From Cytauxzoon felis (taxonomy: Eukaryota > Apicomplexa > Aconoidasida > Piroplasmida > Theileriidae): a stretch of DNA of 64,000 nucleotides. The DNA lies in assembly GCA_020283715.1 (NCBI GenBank), contig JAIQCW010000007.1, forward strand, positions 58,559-122,558, in the 5' to 3' direction. The notes beneath the pieces are model-generated. The model saw only the letters and a list, made by a program, of their open reading frames with translations, did not search any database and was not told the DNA's origin. A program made the translations under genes and the position numbers. Shown one piece after another: positions 34,069 through 44,523 of the stretch (within the stretch, counting starts at the first letter, position 1; every line of letters begins with the position of its first letter).

Positions 34069-34868
34069 ATGAATAATATCAGTGAAGAAGAGTTAGATAA
34101 TATCCTAGGTATGTTTGCCAGTAACGGATATATATTGAAGTCTACACATTTGCACTACGATTATTAAAGTAGTATTGGCTAATATCCACACAGACAATAT
34201 TCGCGATTGATTATCATCAATTTCAAACTCTATACCCGCGTTAGATATCCTGTGTCATCATCTTCATTTCATGGTACCCTTCCTTATTTAGTTATTCCTT
34301 CGCTTCCCTGAGATCAGCTACAGGTTTATCGCCACGATCTCTGGGAGTGGTTATACTCTTTAGAGATAGGTAAATAGGATCCTGTCTGCAAGAGCGAACG
34401 AGGGCGAGACACAGGAATATAATATCGGATGGAGTAATAGTAATGCGTGGGATATTATTTACTTCGTTTTCACAATTATATATTTACAGAAAAGAGATCT
34501 GAAGTTTCTCGTTTGCGATCGAAGTTTCGAAATAGGATACCGGTGATTTGTCTACCCTCGCATAACAATACATTTCGTATAGAGAGATCAAAGTTAGTTC
34601 GAAATCTTATCAGTTCATCACTGACATTTTTAGATTCTTAGTACCCGTTAATATGATGTACGGTGAATTCAAGTATATATTACAAAAGCATTTAAATTGT
34701 CAATTGATGCATGATCCAAATTTTTACGGAAAGAACACGACATTGTATTTATACGTAAATAATACGATACCGAAGATATCTACGTTGTTAGGCGACTTAT
34801 TCAGGATGTATAAATCGGACGATGGTATAATGTACATGACATATTCTAGTGAGAATGTACTAGGATAA
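34069..34868 (+). CDS. ATG8: Autophagy-related ubiquitin-like protein ATG8
   Basis: Three exons: MNNISEEELDNIL, then across intron 34111-34489 EKRSEVSRLRSKFRNRIPVI, then RSKFLVPVNMMYGEFKYILQ, LYLYVNNTIPKISTLLGDLF, and DDGIMYMTYSSENVLG. All landmark ATG8 motifs are present. The protein ends directly on the conjugatable glycine with no residues for ATG4 to trim, as in other apicomplexans, where ATG8 is attached to the outermost apicoplast membrane and is needed for organelle inheritance (known). The first intron carries a shortened palindromic element. Confidence 0.95.
34285..34432 (+). repeat. Truncated palindromic element R15 (ATG8 intron)
   Basis: Only part of the module string: CTTCGCTTCCCTGAGATCAG, CCACGATCTCTGGGAGTGG, CTCTTTAGAGATAGGTAAATA and CCTGTCTGCAAGAG. 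The usual inner terminal motif and GC-rich outer arms are missing or worn. Confidence 0.75.
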
Positions 34869-34911
34869 GAACAAATTTTCAATCACATTTAAATCACAAA
34901 CATGTAGAGTA

Positions 34912-37089
34912 ATGCTTTTAAATATAATTAATTTATTGTATATTATTGTAATTTGTAGAATTTTTTGTATTTTAAGACCGTCAACGTCATTTATTCATAC
35001 CCTAGGTTACTTGAAAGACAGGGATGAGATTTTGAAGTACAATAGTGATAAATTGACGGAAATAAAAGAAAATATTAATAAAATTGAAGAAGTAAATGAT
35101 AATAATTGTTTAAATTTCATTAAAAAACTGTCCAATTTGAGTAATTTGTACTATAATAGTGATTCCATAATTAACTCTACATTTAAACCACCAAATGACT
35201 TGAAGAATCTAAAATTATTCACTTTAAATGAAAATGAAAGTCATTTTATATTTAAAATGCCATTATTGGCTGAATATCGTCTTATTACAGGATGTATGTC
35301 GTTATTGTACCTGTCTATATATGTAGATGACTATAATATTATATATTTGGATGGTATATCTGATAGTATTATTATTAGAGGTGTTGTAGCTATATTATTA
35401 TCTCTACTGAATAATAAGACCCTCAATGAGGTTTCAAATTTCGATTTTAATGATTATAAAATATTTAACAAAATTTTAAATTTTAATCTTATCAAGAAAT
35501 CAACGCTTGAATCGATAATTAGTCAAATTAAAGATTGTAAATTTACACCTACAAAGTCACTCCCTGCAGATAAAAGACATAAAAAAAGGTTTGATTCCCT
35601 GAATCTGAATATACATTCATACAGCGTTGCCGTACTTGTCAGCGGCGGTGTTGATTCATCTGTCGCGCTCTGGATGCTAAAGCAACGCGGATACCATGTT
35701 GAAGCATTCCATCTGAAAATTAACAACATCATCGACCAATATGGTAAGTAGAATGAATGGCTATATGTTGTAAGCAACCATATTACGATTCTCGCTGCCA
35801 CTCCTTCACATAATGTCCCACCTACTAATCACCCCCAGTGGAAGAAAAGGTTCAGTGAACAGGACATACTCGGAACGGCGTGAGCATATATGTTGTAGTT
35901 ATCTCCATATCATCTGAATATCAGTCACCCTTGGATGATTAATCAACATTCTATAGAACCTTGTGATGGTACTAAGGATATCGAGTATGTATCAAATGTA
36001 TGTGATAAATTGGGAGTAAGATTGCATGTGATACCGTTTAGTGGTATTTACCGTGATAATATAATAAAAGATTTAATCAATGGATATAAAATGGGTGAAG
36101 TACCCAATCCTGATATGGAATGTAATAATAAAATTAAATTTGGACACTTCTTGAGATATGCCTTAGATTGGGGATTCGATTACGTCTCCTCTGGTCATTA
36201 TGCACGTTTATCTGATGATTATATTAGTAAAGATGATGTAAAGGATGCTGTGATCATGTCAGGCTGTAATTACGACAATAGGGGCTTTTATAAATTCAAA
36301 AGATTACTATCATCTATTGATACCAATAAAGACCAAACTTACTTTCTCAGCAATCTTAAACAATCACAATTGATCAAAATTATCTTCCCTATTGGCCATT
36401 TCAAAAAAGACCAAGTGAGTTGAATTCGAGACGCGTATACTCATATATATATGCACCTTTTACAGATACGCGACATTGCATATATATTGGACTTATGTAC
36501 TCACAATAGAAAGGATTCGGTTGGTTTATGTTTCTTGGGAAACGTAAATCTATCATCATATTTAAGAGAATCTATTGGTATTATCAAAGGTCCAATTGTA
36601 GATCACGAGACAGGTGAGGTTATAGGTGAGCATGATGGTATATATAATTATACCATTGGTCAACGTATAAGAATTAATGAATTTATATATAAATCATTTA
36701 ATAATAACTTAAGACGTCATGTTATCGATAAAGATGTCCATAAAAATATCATTTATGTTACCACAAAATATAACAGTCATAACAATCTCAACAACTCCAT
36801 CAGAACCGAATTCAATGCTACCAATATCAATTGGATCATACCAGACTATAAAAAACTATTATCCAGTATAAATCACAATAATTTATATCCATTAAAAATT
36901 AAAACTAGACATTCACCTGAGTTTAAAACGTCTTTAATTAATTTTGATGATAACGACTATAACAATGCCACCATTAAACTCAATAAGGTAGATCCAGGTA
37001 TATCAACCGGTCAATATGCTGTATTCTACCATTATAATCAATGCATTGCATCTTCCAAGATGATCACTCATCAAATGCAACGAAACTAA
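34912..37089 (+). CDS. Apicoplast SufE-MnmA fusion: sulfur acceptor plus tRNA 2-thiouridylase
   Basis: Three exons (to about 35741; 35963 to about 36414; about 36466 to 37089). A signal-like start (MLLNIINLLYIIVICRIF) is followed by a SufE-type domain (about residues 90-220): ITGCMSLLYLS with the sulfur-accepting Cys, then GISDSIIIRGVVAILLSLL and KKSTLESIISQIKD. Then MnmA: VLVSGGVDSSVALWML (PP-loop ATPase), MGEVPNPDMECNNKIKFG with the first catalytic Cys, SGHYARL, SVGLCFLG with the second catalytic Cys, and YTIGQR. The protein would take sulfur from a desulfurase and thiolate the wobble uridine of apicoplast tRNAs. The 221-base intron splices DQY-EPCDG in phase and holds no element. Confidence 0.85.
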
Positions 37090-37264
37090 AAAATTTTTCA
37101 TGTTGCATTTTATAATCGAATTAATTTATTGAATGAAGCAGATGATATATTTTATTATATAATATAGTTCAAGTGATTTATTTTCCGAAGTTAAGTGAAT
37201 ATAGAGTATTAGTCTTCATATAGAAAGTAACATTGGCACTGTAATTTAATAGTACGTGACGACA

Positions 37265-37936
37265 ATGACAGAAGTTGATAACTTGTATAGACGCAGACGC
37301 ATGCGTAAGTTATTATCAGCTATTTGTGTAGTTGTAGCAATGATAATTGTTGTATTGGCTATTTATATACCTCTGTCTAGATCTGTGGATGAAAATGATA
37401 AACCTGCAATGATATACAGCGAAGGCGATTTAGAACTAGATCGAGACGGAGATGTGAAAGTAGATTCGGATGTTAAAAAGACCCATTTAGGTGGAACTGA
37501 CAAGGTTGAGCCGAAAAATATACCCGATGGTGTGAAGGTGATGTTACATGGTGATGATAAATGTATGGTACTTGATATTAAAGGGTTTGATCGTGATATT
37601 ATTGATGTACATGTTAAGAAAATATCTCCTCATTATTATTATTACAAGCCTAAGGATGGATTTTTGTTCTGTTCAATAAAGTACTTGGGTAAAAATATAG
37701 TAGAACATATAGATAATAGTATTGTAGACAATACAGTTGTGGTGGAATTGTACTCCAATATACATGTTATTACAATGTTCAGCAAACATGTTAATGGTAG
37801 AATTATTGTTACTCATTTTACAGTTGATGTAACAAAAAGCCAAAATAATGGGTTTTTTACAAATCATATTAATCATGTCGCTATGTTATTCAATAAACTA
37901 CCAATAAGACACAAACATTTTAAATCACTCTTGTAA
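37265..37936 (+). CDS. Single-pass membrane protein of unknown function
   Basis: About 223 residues. A short basic cytosolic N-terminus (LYRRRRMRK) is followed by one membrane segment (LLSAICVVVAMIIVVLAIYI), an acidic stalk, and a probably lumenal or surface domain of about 130 residues with two cysteines (KCMVLDI, FLFCSIKYL). The start at 37265 is the first ATG in frame. I do not recognise a family. A short open frame at 37960-38166 follows but has no independent support. Confidence 0.6.
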   Translation: MTEVDNLYRRRRMRKLLSAICVVVAMIIVVLAIYIPLSRSVDENDKPAMIYSEGDLELDRDGDVKVDSDVKKTHLGGTDKVEPKNIPDGVKVMLHGDDKCMVLDIKGFDRDIIDVHVKKISPHYYYYKPKDGFLFCSIKYLGKNIVEHIDNSIVDNTVVVELYSNIHVITMFSKHVNGRIIVTHFTVDVTKSQNNGFFTNHINHVAMLFNKLPIRHKHFKSLL

Positions 37937-38206
37937 TTGTTAAGTTATTAGATATATATGTGATGTCATTGTTTAATAGTAGAAAGTTCCCACAATTATC
38001 GGGCAAACACCATAAATTATGTCTAAAATATCCATGTATAATAGATACTATAACTCTAAACATACATTCATTCAATAGACTTCATAATTTACATGAGTAT
38101 TATAATGACAACAATATATTCATGTGTATAGATTATTATAATGTAGTCTATGTATCATATATTTGAATGTAAAAAATCAACTAATATATATATGGGGTAA
38201 AATTCG

Positions 38207-41200
38207 TCATGTAAGAAATTTAAATTCATGATTAATTTTATGTAAAATTTTATTGACATGATCATGTGTTGATGTGTATGGATGTATCCATGAAGATAAA
38301 TAATCAAAATGTTGTGTATAACGATTATCTAATAATATAACAATACCTCGATCATCTTTATTACGAATACATCGACCTATAGCTTGATTAACAGCTCTAA
38401 ATGTTTCTCGTAGATACCAATCATATTTATCATTAGATGTTGAAATTTTATTAAATCTTCTAGATATATCAACTAATGGACTTACAATACATGGAAATGG
38501 TAATCCAACAAGTAATATAGATGATAATTTAAGATTAATACCTTCAGAAAAATGACTACGAAATACAGCTAATATAATATAACGATCTTTACATCTAATA
38601 TCTTGTATCATTATATTAAAATTTTTAGCATCTGTAGGTTCCTTATAAATATTAATTTTAATACGTTTAATCTCATCCATTATACTATAATTACATTTTA
38701 TTCCATCAATTGTTATGAAATTACATCTAGACCATATATCAAGACATTTATTTATAACATTGCGATTAGGAAAAAATATTAATGTACCACCAGGTAATGA
38801 TGATATCATCTGTCCTATTATATTACCTAAATTACATATAAACATATCATTCTTTAATTCACTATAATTACATTCTAATCTTCTATTATTATCTAAATGT
38901 GTTAATAATAATACCATAAATTGATCCATTGGTAATGTTTGTGTTGCTGATAATATATTCAATTTAACACGACTACTAAATCCATCACCCAAACTATTTA
39001 TTACAGCTTGTATAGGTGTTAATGTACCTGATGCTATTATAATGGAATGTGCATATATAGATAATTCATTAAATATCAATGATGGATTTAATAACCATAT
39101 ACTTATACGATTATTATCATTATATGTCGTTATAGATACATTAAATGACTCTGGACTATAACATAATAATACCAAAATAGATAAAAAATTCTCAATCATC
39201 TTACGATACTCGGCTGAAAAATATAAACCTGCCAAATCCATCGTCTTTCCATATGATGATATACGCAACATAGTACAATACATTACATAAACCTTTAATA
39301 AATCCAAATTAAATTCACGCATAAAATCCCTACTACCATCCATACGACCCTCATTATACCTATCCCAACTATATAACATTGTTACATCATTTGATGATGG
39401 ATTAGGGTTAGTAGGATGATTGATATCATCATTAGAATCACCATCACCCTTCCAACCACCACTCCTCTTTTTGGAGTATTTCTTCCACCTAGCTGGTGAT
39501 ATACCTCCATAGTTGTCAATATTTTTGCACTTTAATTGAACAAATTCATAAAGTTTATTTAGAAAGTCCTGTAAAAATAATGTCAGACGCTTAAAAGAGT
39601 TGGATAAATATAATGTCATCTTTGTTATACTATAATCTATAGATGAGTCATTAGATATATTTGTAGTGTCCAATTTATATTTAAGTCCTTTCAACCATTT
39701 CAATACATTAGAAAGATTATTAAAATTCAAATCACATGAACCTTCTTCCATACATGAATTTTCTACATTATGTCCCTCATCGAATATCAATATAGTATTA
39801 GCCAATGAACCAAAGAATCCATTCCCATCATTACTATTTAAATAATCCATTTTGTCATGCATAACTTCTAAAATCTCGTTTTTACAGTCGTTATAATCAT
39901 ATGATTTGTCCAATAAACTCATGACCTTTGATGATATATTATAACCCTTAACAACTATATGTGGAGCTATTACATAAGGATATGGACATGTTATAAAATC
40001 AGCCACTTGTGATATAGCTTTAGCTGTATAATATGGACAACCCTTACCAATATCAAAAATATTATCACGCTCTTTTTTAAAATATGAAGTTATATTTTGC
40101 ATTTTTACACGTTTCTTAGATATGGCATCCATATCCGACTTACAACCACAACCTATATCTGGATCGTTACTTTTACTATCACAATAACCATTTAAATCCT
40201 CGATATCCCATGATGCATTGGAATCTGTCATATAACGTATCGACGTTAACACAGAATATGATTTACAACTCATATTCGCATAATATGGACATATATCACG
40301 ACCGATCTTCTTACTTATTATAGACTTTTTACCACTACATGTCAACGAATCCTTTTTATTTCTAACTCTAAGACGATCTGTGCTCGATACCAATTTACGA
40401 CATAATATTATATCATCGTCATCCGGGTTATATTTATTCTTATAAGCACATAACAACTTTCTAGATGCTAATATACACGAATATGGCATAAAACAACTCT
40501 GTTTTATACTATTCGATATCTGTTGTATCTGCGCATGAGTCCTCGTCAAATATATCACCCTATAGTTAGGTTTGTCAAGTTTCATAAACGTTGAGCTATT
40601 TGACATATACGATTGATATACCCATGATAATACACCAGATATTATAGCTGCGGTTTTACCCGTACCCGTGGGAGACTCTAATATAGCATGTTCCTTATAT
40701 TTCAACGCATTCGTCAATTTTGATAAGATCTGTAACTGAGGTCTACTTATCGTAGGAAAATGAAATAATACTCTCACACCATTTATGTTACGCTCCAATC
40801 TAACATTTTCCCATTTTATTATCCTATTTTCTCTCAATAATGGGGGTAATGGTGGTGGTGGGGGAAATTTATTACCGGATATTTCTTCGTTGCAGTAATC
40901 TTTATATGCATCTAATAAAAGTTTCTGTATTGATAAAAAATTAGATAACGATTTAGAGAATACATCACTTAATTGACTTTTTGACGCTTTGTATAATTTG
41001 TCAATTGCAAAAAATAATTTCTTAATCTCACCATTATTTAAATAATCAACATCATCATTATCATTTATGTTCATTGATTTCTTAAAAAAATCTATTATCC
41101 TATAACATTCATCCTCATTATACAATGGCGCTTCTTGAATTATCTCCAATCCGTGCTCAATGTAACCAGCATCAAATGCAGGTGTAAATTTATCAGTGTA

Positions 41201-41494
41201 ACCAGTCAACACCTCCCTAATGTCACTGAAATTACTCGATATGTCACCAACATCAGTGTAGCCAGTCAATACATCCTTAAAGTCACTGCAATTGGTAGAA
41301 ATGTCTCCAACTTCATTATATTTTGTGAGAGCATCTCCACATATATTATGATTGGTAGAGACTTCCTCATTATTATAAGTGAATGTGGTATTTCCAATGT
41401 CGTTGTGATTCAGGTCCTCATTCTTAAACTCATTTAGATGATAGGATGCGAATTTGAATGACCCGATGTATTTGGAACCAATTTTATTATTCAT
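38207..41494 (-). CDS. Fe-S cluster superfamily 2 DNA helicase, FANCJ/RTEL1/XPD group
   Basis: A 1095-residue single exon. After a ~240-residue N-terminal region come motif I (ESPTGTGKTAAII), motif Ia (YLTRTHAQIQQI), cysteines suited to a 4Fe-4S cluster (CPYYANMSCKSY through CPYYTAKAISQVADFITCPY), motif II DEGH, then GGTLIFFPNRN, RSHFSEGINLKLSSILLVGL and motif VI QAIGRCIRN. DNA repair helicases FANCJ, RTEL1, DDX11 and XPD share this layout. The CPYY..A....AD and WYLRETFRAVNQAIGR strings favour the FANCJ or RTEL1 branch over XPD. It has no intron and no element, although it is the longest exon in the window. The N-terminus has a short imperfect peptide repeat (VGDISTNCSDF, VGDISSNFSDI). Confidence 0.85.
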   Translation of the reverse strand: MNNKIGSKYIGSFKFASYHLNEFKNEDLNHNDIGNTTFTYNNEEVSTNHNICGDALTKYNEVGDISTNCSDFKDVLTGYTDVGDISSNFSDIREVLTGYTDKFTPAFDAGYIEHGLEIIQEAPLYNEDECYRIIDFFKKSMNINDNDDVDYLNNGEIKKLFFAIDKLYKASKSQLSDVFSKSLSNFLSIQKLLLDAYKDYCNEEISGNKFPPPPPLPPLLRENRIIKWENVRLERNINGVRVLFHFPTISRPQLQILSKLTNALKYKEHAILESPTGTGKTAAIISGVLSWVYQSYMSNSSTFMKLDKPNYRVIYLTRTHAQIQQISNSIKQSCFMPYSCILASRKLLCAYKNKYNPDDDDIILCRKLVSSTDRLRVRNKKDSLTCSGKKSIISKKIGRDICPYYANMSCKSYSVLTSIRYMTDSNASWDIEDLNGYCDSKSNDPDIGCGCKSDMDAISKKRVKMQNITSYFKKERDNIFDIGKGCPYYTAKAISQVADFITCPYPYVIAPHIVVKGYNISSKVMSLLDKSYDYNDCKNEILEVMHDKMDYLNSNDGNGFFGSLANTILIFDEGHNVENSCMEEGSCDLNFNNLSNVLKWLKGLKYKLDTTNISNDSSIDYSITKMTLYLSNSFKRLTLFLQDFLNKLYEFVQLKCKNIDNYGGISPARWKKYSKKRSGGWKGDGDSNDDINHPTNPNPSSNDVTMLYSWDRYNEGRMDGSRDFMREFNLDLLKVYVMYCTMLRISSYGKTMDLAGLYFSAEYRKMIENFLSILVLLCYSPESFNVSITTYNDNNRISIWLLNPSLIFNELSIYAHSIIIASGTLTPIQAVINSLGDGFSSRVKLNILSATQTLPMDQFMVLLLTHLDNNRRLECNYSELKNDMFICNLGNIIGQMISSLPGGTLIFFPNRNVINKCLDIWSRCNFITIDGIKCNYSIMDEIKRIKINIYKEPTDAKNFNIMIQDIRCKDRYIILAVFRSHFSEGINLKLSSILLVGLPFPCIVSPLVDISRRFNKISTSNDKYDWYLRETFRAVNQAIGRCIRNKDDRGIVILLDNRYTQHFDYLSSWIHPYTSTHDHVNKILHKINHEFKFLT

Positions 41495-41566
41495 TTGTAA
41501 TGAGGAATTAAAATAAATTTGAAAACCATAATCTAAAGATTGTAATTATTTGTATAACATATCAAC

Positions 41567-42031
41567 TTACTTTAACTTTAGTATATCATTTTTGAGATCT
41601 TTGTTGATGCCTTTGATATTATCAACGGGTATACGTTCTTTAATACCATACACATTAGACTGTAATATACGATTCGTGCGAGTACTATAAGATGATAATT
41701 TTGATGAGATATGGTTCAATGTATTGTTATTATGTCTAGAATATAGATATATGGTACCAATAGTAGAGAATGGTATAATACAACCACCAATAATGAAATA
41801 TTTAAATACTATGAGTTTATTATTATATTGTATCCTTTGAATATTATAAAATACATTACTATAACGTGAAATTGATAATCTATTGATCCTTTTGCATAAA
41901 TTGTAACCCCAAATTAATAAAATGCCACTCGAAATACCAATTATATACGGGTTGCTCAATATTTTCCCGCTAATTTTTCTATCCTCTGATACCGTCATGT
42001 CATTTCTTGACATTTTCCTATTTATAATCAC
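41567..42031 (-). CDS. Small membrane protein of unknown function
   Basis: 154 residues with two likely membrane segments (NPYIIGISSGILLIWGYN and VFKYFIIGGCIIPFSTIGTI) and basic loops. A second ATG (MSRNDM) lies six codons into the frame and could be the real start. The TAA stop overlaps a possible splice donor (GTAAGT), so a further short exon cannot be excluded. No family recognised. Confidence 0.5.
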   Translation of the reverse strand: MIINRKMSRNDMTVSEDRKISGKILSNPYIIGISSGILLIWGYNLCKRINRLSISRYSNVFYNIQRIQYNNKLIVFKYFIIGGCIIPFSTIGTIYLYSRHNNNTLNHISSKLSSYSTRTNRILQSNVYGIKERIPVDNIKGINKDLKNDILKLK

Positions 42032-42159
42032 TTTATCATTATTTAAACCTTTAATATAAATAGAATATCAATCTTTTAATTGAACATTTTATAACTCACG
42101 CAGCACATTTAATATTAAAAAATATACATATAGGGTAATACATTGATGATAGACATGTA

Positions 42160-44415
42160 TTGATATATTTTCTTTATTTCAAAAAATGGAAGTCTATTTT
42201 TCAATTACCTAATCTATTCATAAATGGAACATATAATCACTTCTGCTTTGATCATATCTCCAACTATACGATTTTTCACCTCTCCAAGTATGTCGTTTTT
42301 TATAATTTACACACCATTATAGAAAGGAAATGGAACAAATACTATAAAAACTCCGGTAAATTCCACAAAATATTATATTAATTCTTACACATCTAGGTGC
42401 TATCATTTCAATTCTACTCTTTGTATCGTTCGTCCTCTATAAATCGTTCAAAAAAGTACCCAATTACTTTGAAGTCCTCAATGTTACACCTCACTCATCT
42501 ATAGAAGAAATCAAAAAATCATTTAAATCAGTAGCTTTTATAATACATCCCGTATGTTTCAAAGAGTCTAGACACTGAGGAGTTGTCTACCCATATGATT
42601 CTTCCGTCGATGTTCTACCTTATATCATCATTCAGGTAGCTAACCATAGCAAATTATATTTGTCACTCCATTCGACATCCATCCTGCCGTCAGCTCTCCA
42701 CCTGAGGTCCAATACACCTATACTTCCCACTAGGCGTGGAGCCTCCTCCATTTACCTATCTCTAAAGAGCAGAGCCACTCCCAGAGATCGTGGCAGTGAG
42801 AAGGTATGGATTGGACCTCAAGTGGAATACCCGCAGCTGATCTCAGGGAAGCGGAGGGGGAGGTAAATAGAAGAGCTGACGGCAGGACGACCTCGGGTGG
42901 AACGGCTAGTGAAAAGGAAATTAAGACTTAACCTCAGTTGTAACAGTGAATGGAATGTTTCTATATAATTTGTTATGGTTATCTTTATACAAAAGATAAG
43001 ATATATTATAATTTGTCTATTTATGAGACTTCATTCTATATTTCATTTAGGATCGTAACAATACTAGGGATGCGAATGATCGTTATTTAGACTTGGTGGA
43101 AAAGTATAAATTTATAATTGACGATGACAATCGTTATAAATATATTCAATTCTTTGATTTAATCACTAACAGTAACAGTTAGTTAATTTTCTTACATTAA
43201 TTACCTGCTCTTTCATTCTAGTCCAACTGGGCGATATATCGATAATTGAATTACTCTGTATAACATTGATTAGGAATTTCGTTTCTCTAATATCAACATC
43301 GATTATAATTTTCCTTAACAATGAGGATGTATTTACTCATCCTGGTTTCTTGTACGAACTATTCTTAACATTTCTGGATGTCTATTTGCGCCTTACTAAA
43401 GACGGTCGAGATTTTCTATATTTCATGCCTATTTTACATTATTATACAGTATTTGAATTGATTCAGGTAAATTTTTTCATAACTAACTGTATTATCTTTA
43501 GTTTTTTCGAGAATTCAAATTATTATTCATATACCATTCGTCTTTATTCAAAGCTGTAGATTTTAAGCAGTTGGAGGCCACTGCTGGTGTTTCCATTGTT
43601 AATAACAATATCCGACTCATCAAGAGGCTGGATTCATTAATTAATTCCCTGAATAGAAGATTTACTGGTGATACGAGGAATAAAGAGTTTAAAAATTCAG
43701 ATATTGTATGGAGGAATGAAGGTATAAAAGAATACAATTCCATCAACCAATCATGGAAAGAGGCTGTAAACGAGAGTATTAAAACATCCAATTGTAACGA
43801 TACGGTAAGTTGAAGAACATTCAAAAAAGATTACGAGTGAACGCCGCCTTCCATATCAGATGTTATCTCCAACACAAGGTTTATCTTGTCATCAGCTCTC
43901 CACCTGAGGTCAGTCCTGCCGTCAGCTCTTCCAATTACCTATATCTAAAGAGTAAAGCCACTCCCAGAGATCGTGGCATAGTGTAGTAGATTGGACCTCG
44001 AGTGGAACCTGGAAGCGATCTATGGGAGCTGGAAGGGGAAATAAAAGGAAGAGCTGACGGCAGGACTGACCTAAGGTGGAGGCGAGTGGAAGAGAGTCGG
44101 ATTGGACCTCAGTTGGTGGTCCTAAATCATGATCATACAAGTTGACGTATACCTATATAGATTGTCTTTAATTAGTTCTAATTATACATCTTATTATAGG
44201 AACTCGTTGATTGGTTATATAATTTGAATTATCACTGTGATATTAATTGGATGGGGAAAAATGAATCGCAGTTCAAGGCTTTATATAAGAAAGTTGTATG
44301 TTTTGTAAATGTTTAAATTTATGTTCATTAGGATTCTGTATTGGATAATAAATTCACATCTACTATATTCATTATAATAATTATCATTGTATTATTCAAT
44401 AGTATTGGATTTTAG
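42160..44415 (+). CDS. Membrane-anchored DnaJ-domain protein
   Basis: The first exon is unresolved: the frame at 42160-42354 has no ATG, so an upstream exon is likely. From GAIISILLFVSFVLYKSF (membrane segment) the frame runs into a J domain: YFEVLNVTPHSSIEEIKKSF, KSVAFIIHP|DRNN, with the HPD motif split exactly by an intron that carries an element, then YLDLVEKYKFIIDDDNRY. Later exons give IQLGDISIIELLCITLIRNF, a loop with VWRNEGIKEYN, and across a second element intron ELVDWLYNLNYHCDINW, ending in a hydrophobic tail TIFIIIIIIVLFNSIGF (stop 44413-44415). It is probably an ER or organelle Hsp70 co-chaperone, and Sec63/ERdj-like placement is possible. Confidence 0.65.
42673..42945 (+). repeat. 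Palindromic mosaic element R16 (DnaJ intron)
   Basis: Full copy: CTGCCGTCAGCTC, CCACCTGAGGTCCAATACAC, CCCACTAGGCGTGGAGCCTC, the CTCTAAAGAG cassette (42760-42769), GAGATCGTGGCAGTGAGAAG, GGATTGGACCTCAAGTGG, the GCT-GATCTCAGGGA-AGC hairpin (42836-42852), GAGCTGACGGCAGGACG. It is nearly identical to R19 except for swapped cassettes. Confidence 0.9.
43885..44125 (+). repeat. Palindromic mosaic element R17 (second DnaJ intron)
   Basis: CTGCCGTCAGCTCTTCC and GGAAGAGCTGACGGCAGG form matching outer arms. The core is AGC-GATCTATGGGA-GCT (44014-44030), another stem variant. The cassette is ATCTAAAGAG, and CCACTCCCAGAGATCGTGG is present. Confidence 0.85.
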
Positions 44416-44523
44416 TCGGAAAAAATATAGTGCAAATTAAATATTATGGTGTTTTTTAAACAAAGTTATGGGGTGATGAACATCAAATGTAATAAGAATA
44501 TAAAATATAATATGATAATTAAG

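Noticed and set aside
35750..35960. Extra exon in SufE-MnmA (WKKRFSEQDILGT)
   Set aside because: It cannot be joined in phase on both sides, whereas direct splicing DQY-EPCDG works in frame.
37960..38166. 68-codon ORF after the membrane protein
   Set aside because: Short, AT-rich, no recognisable motif and no splice evidence tying it to a neighbour.
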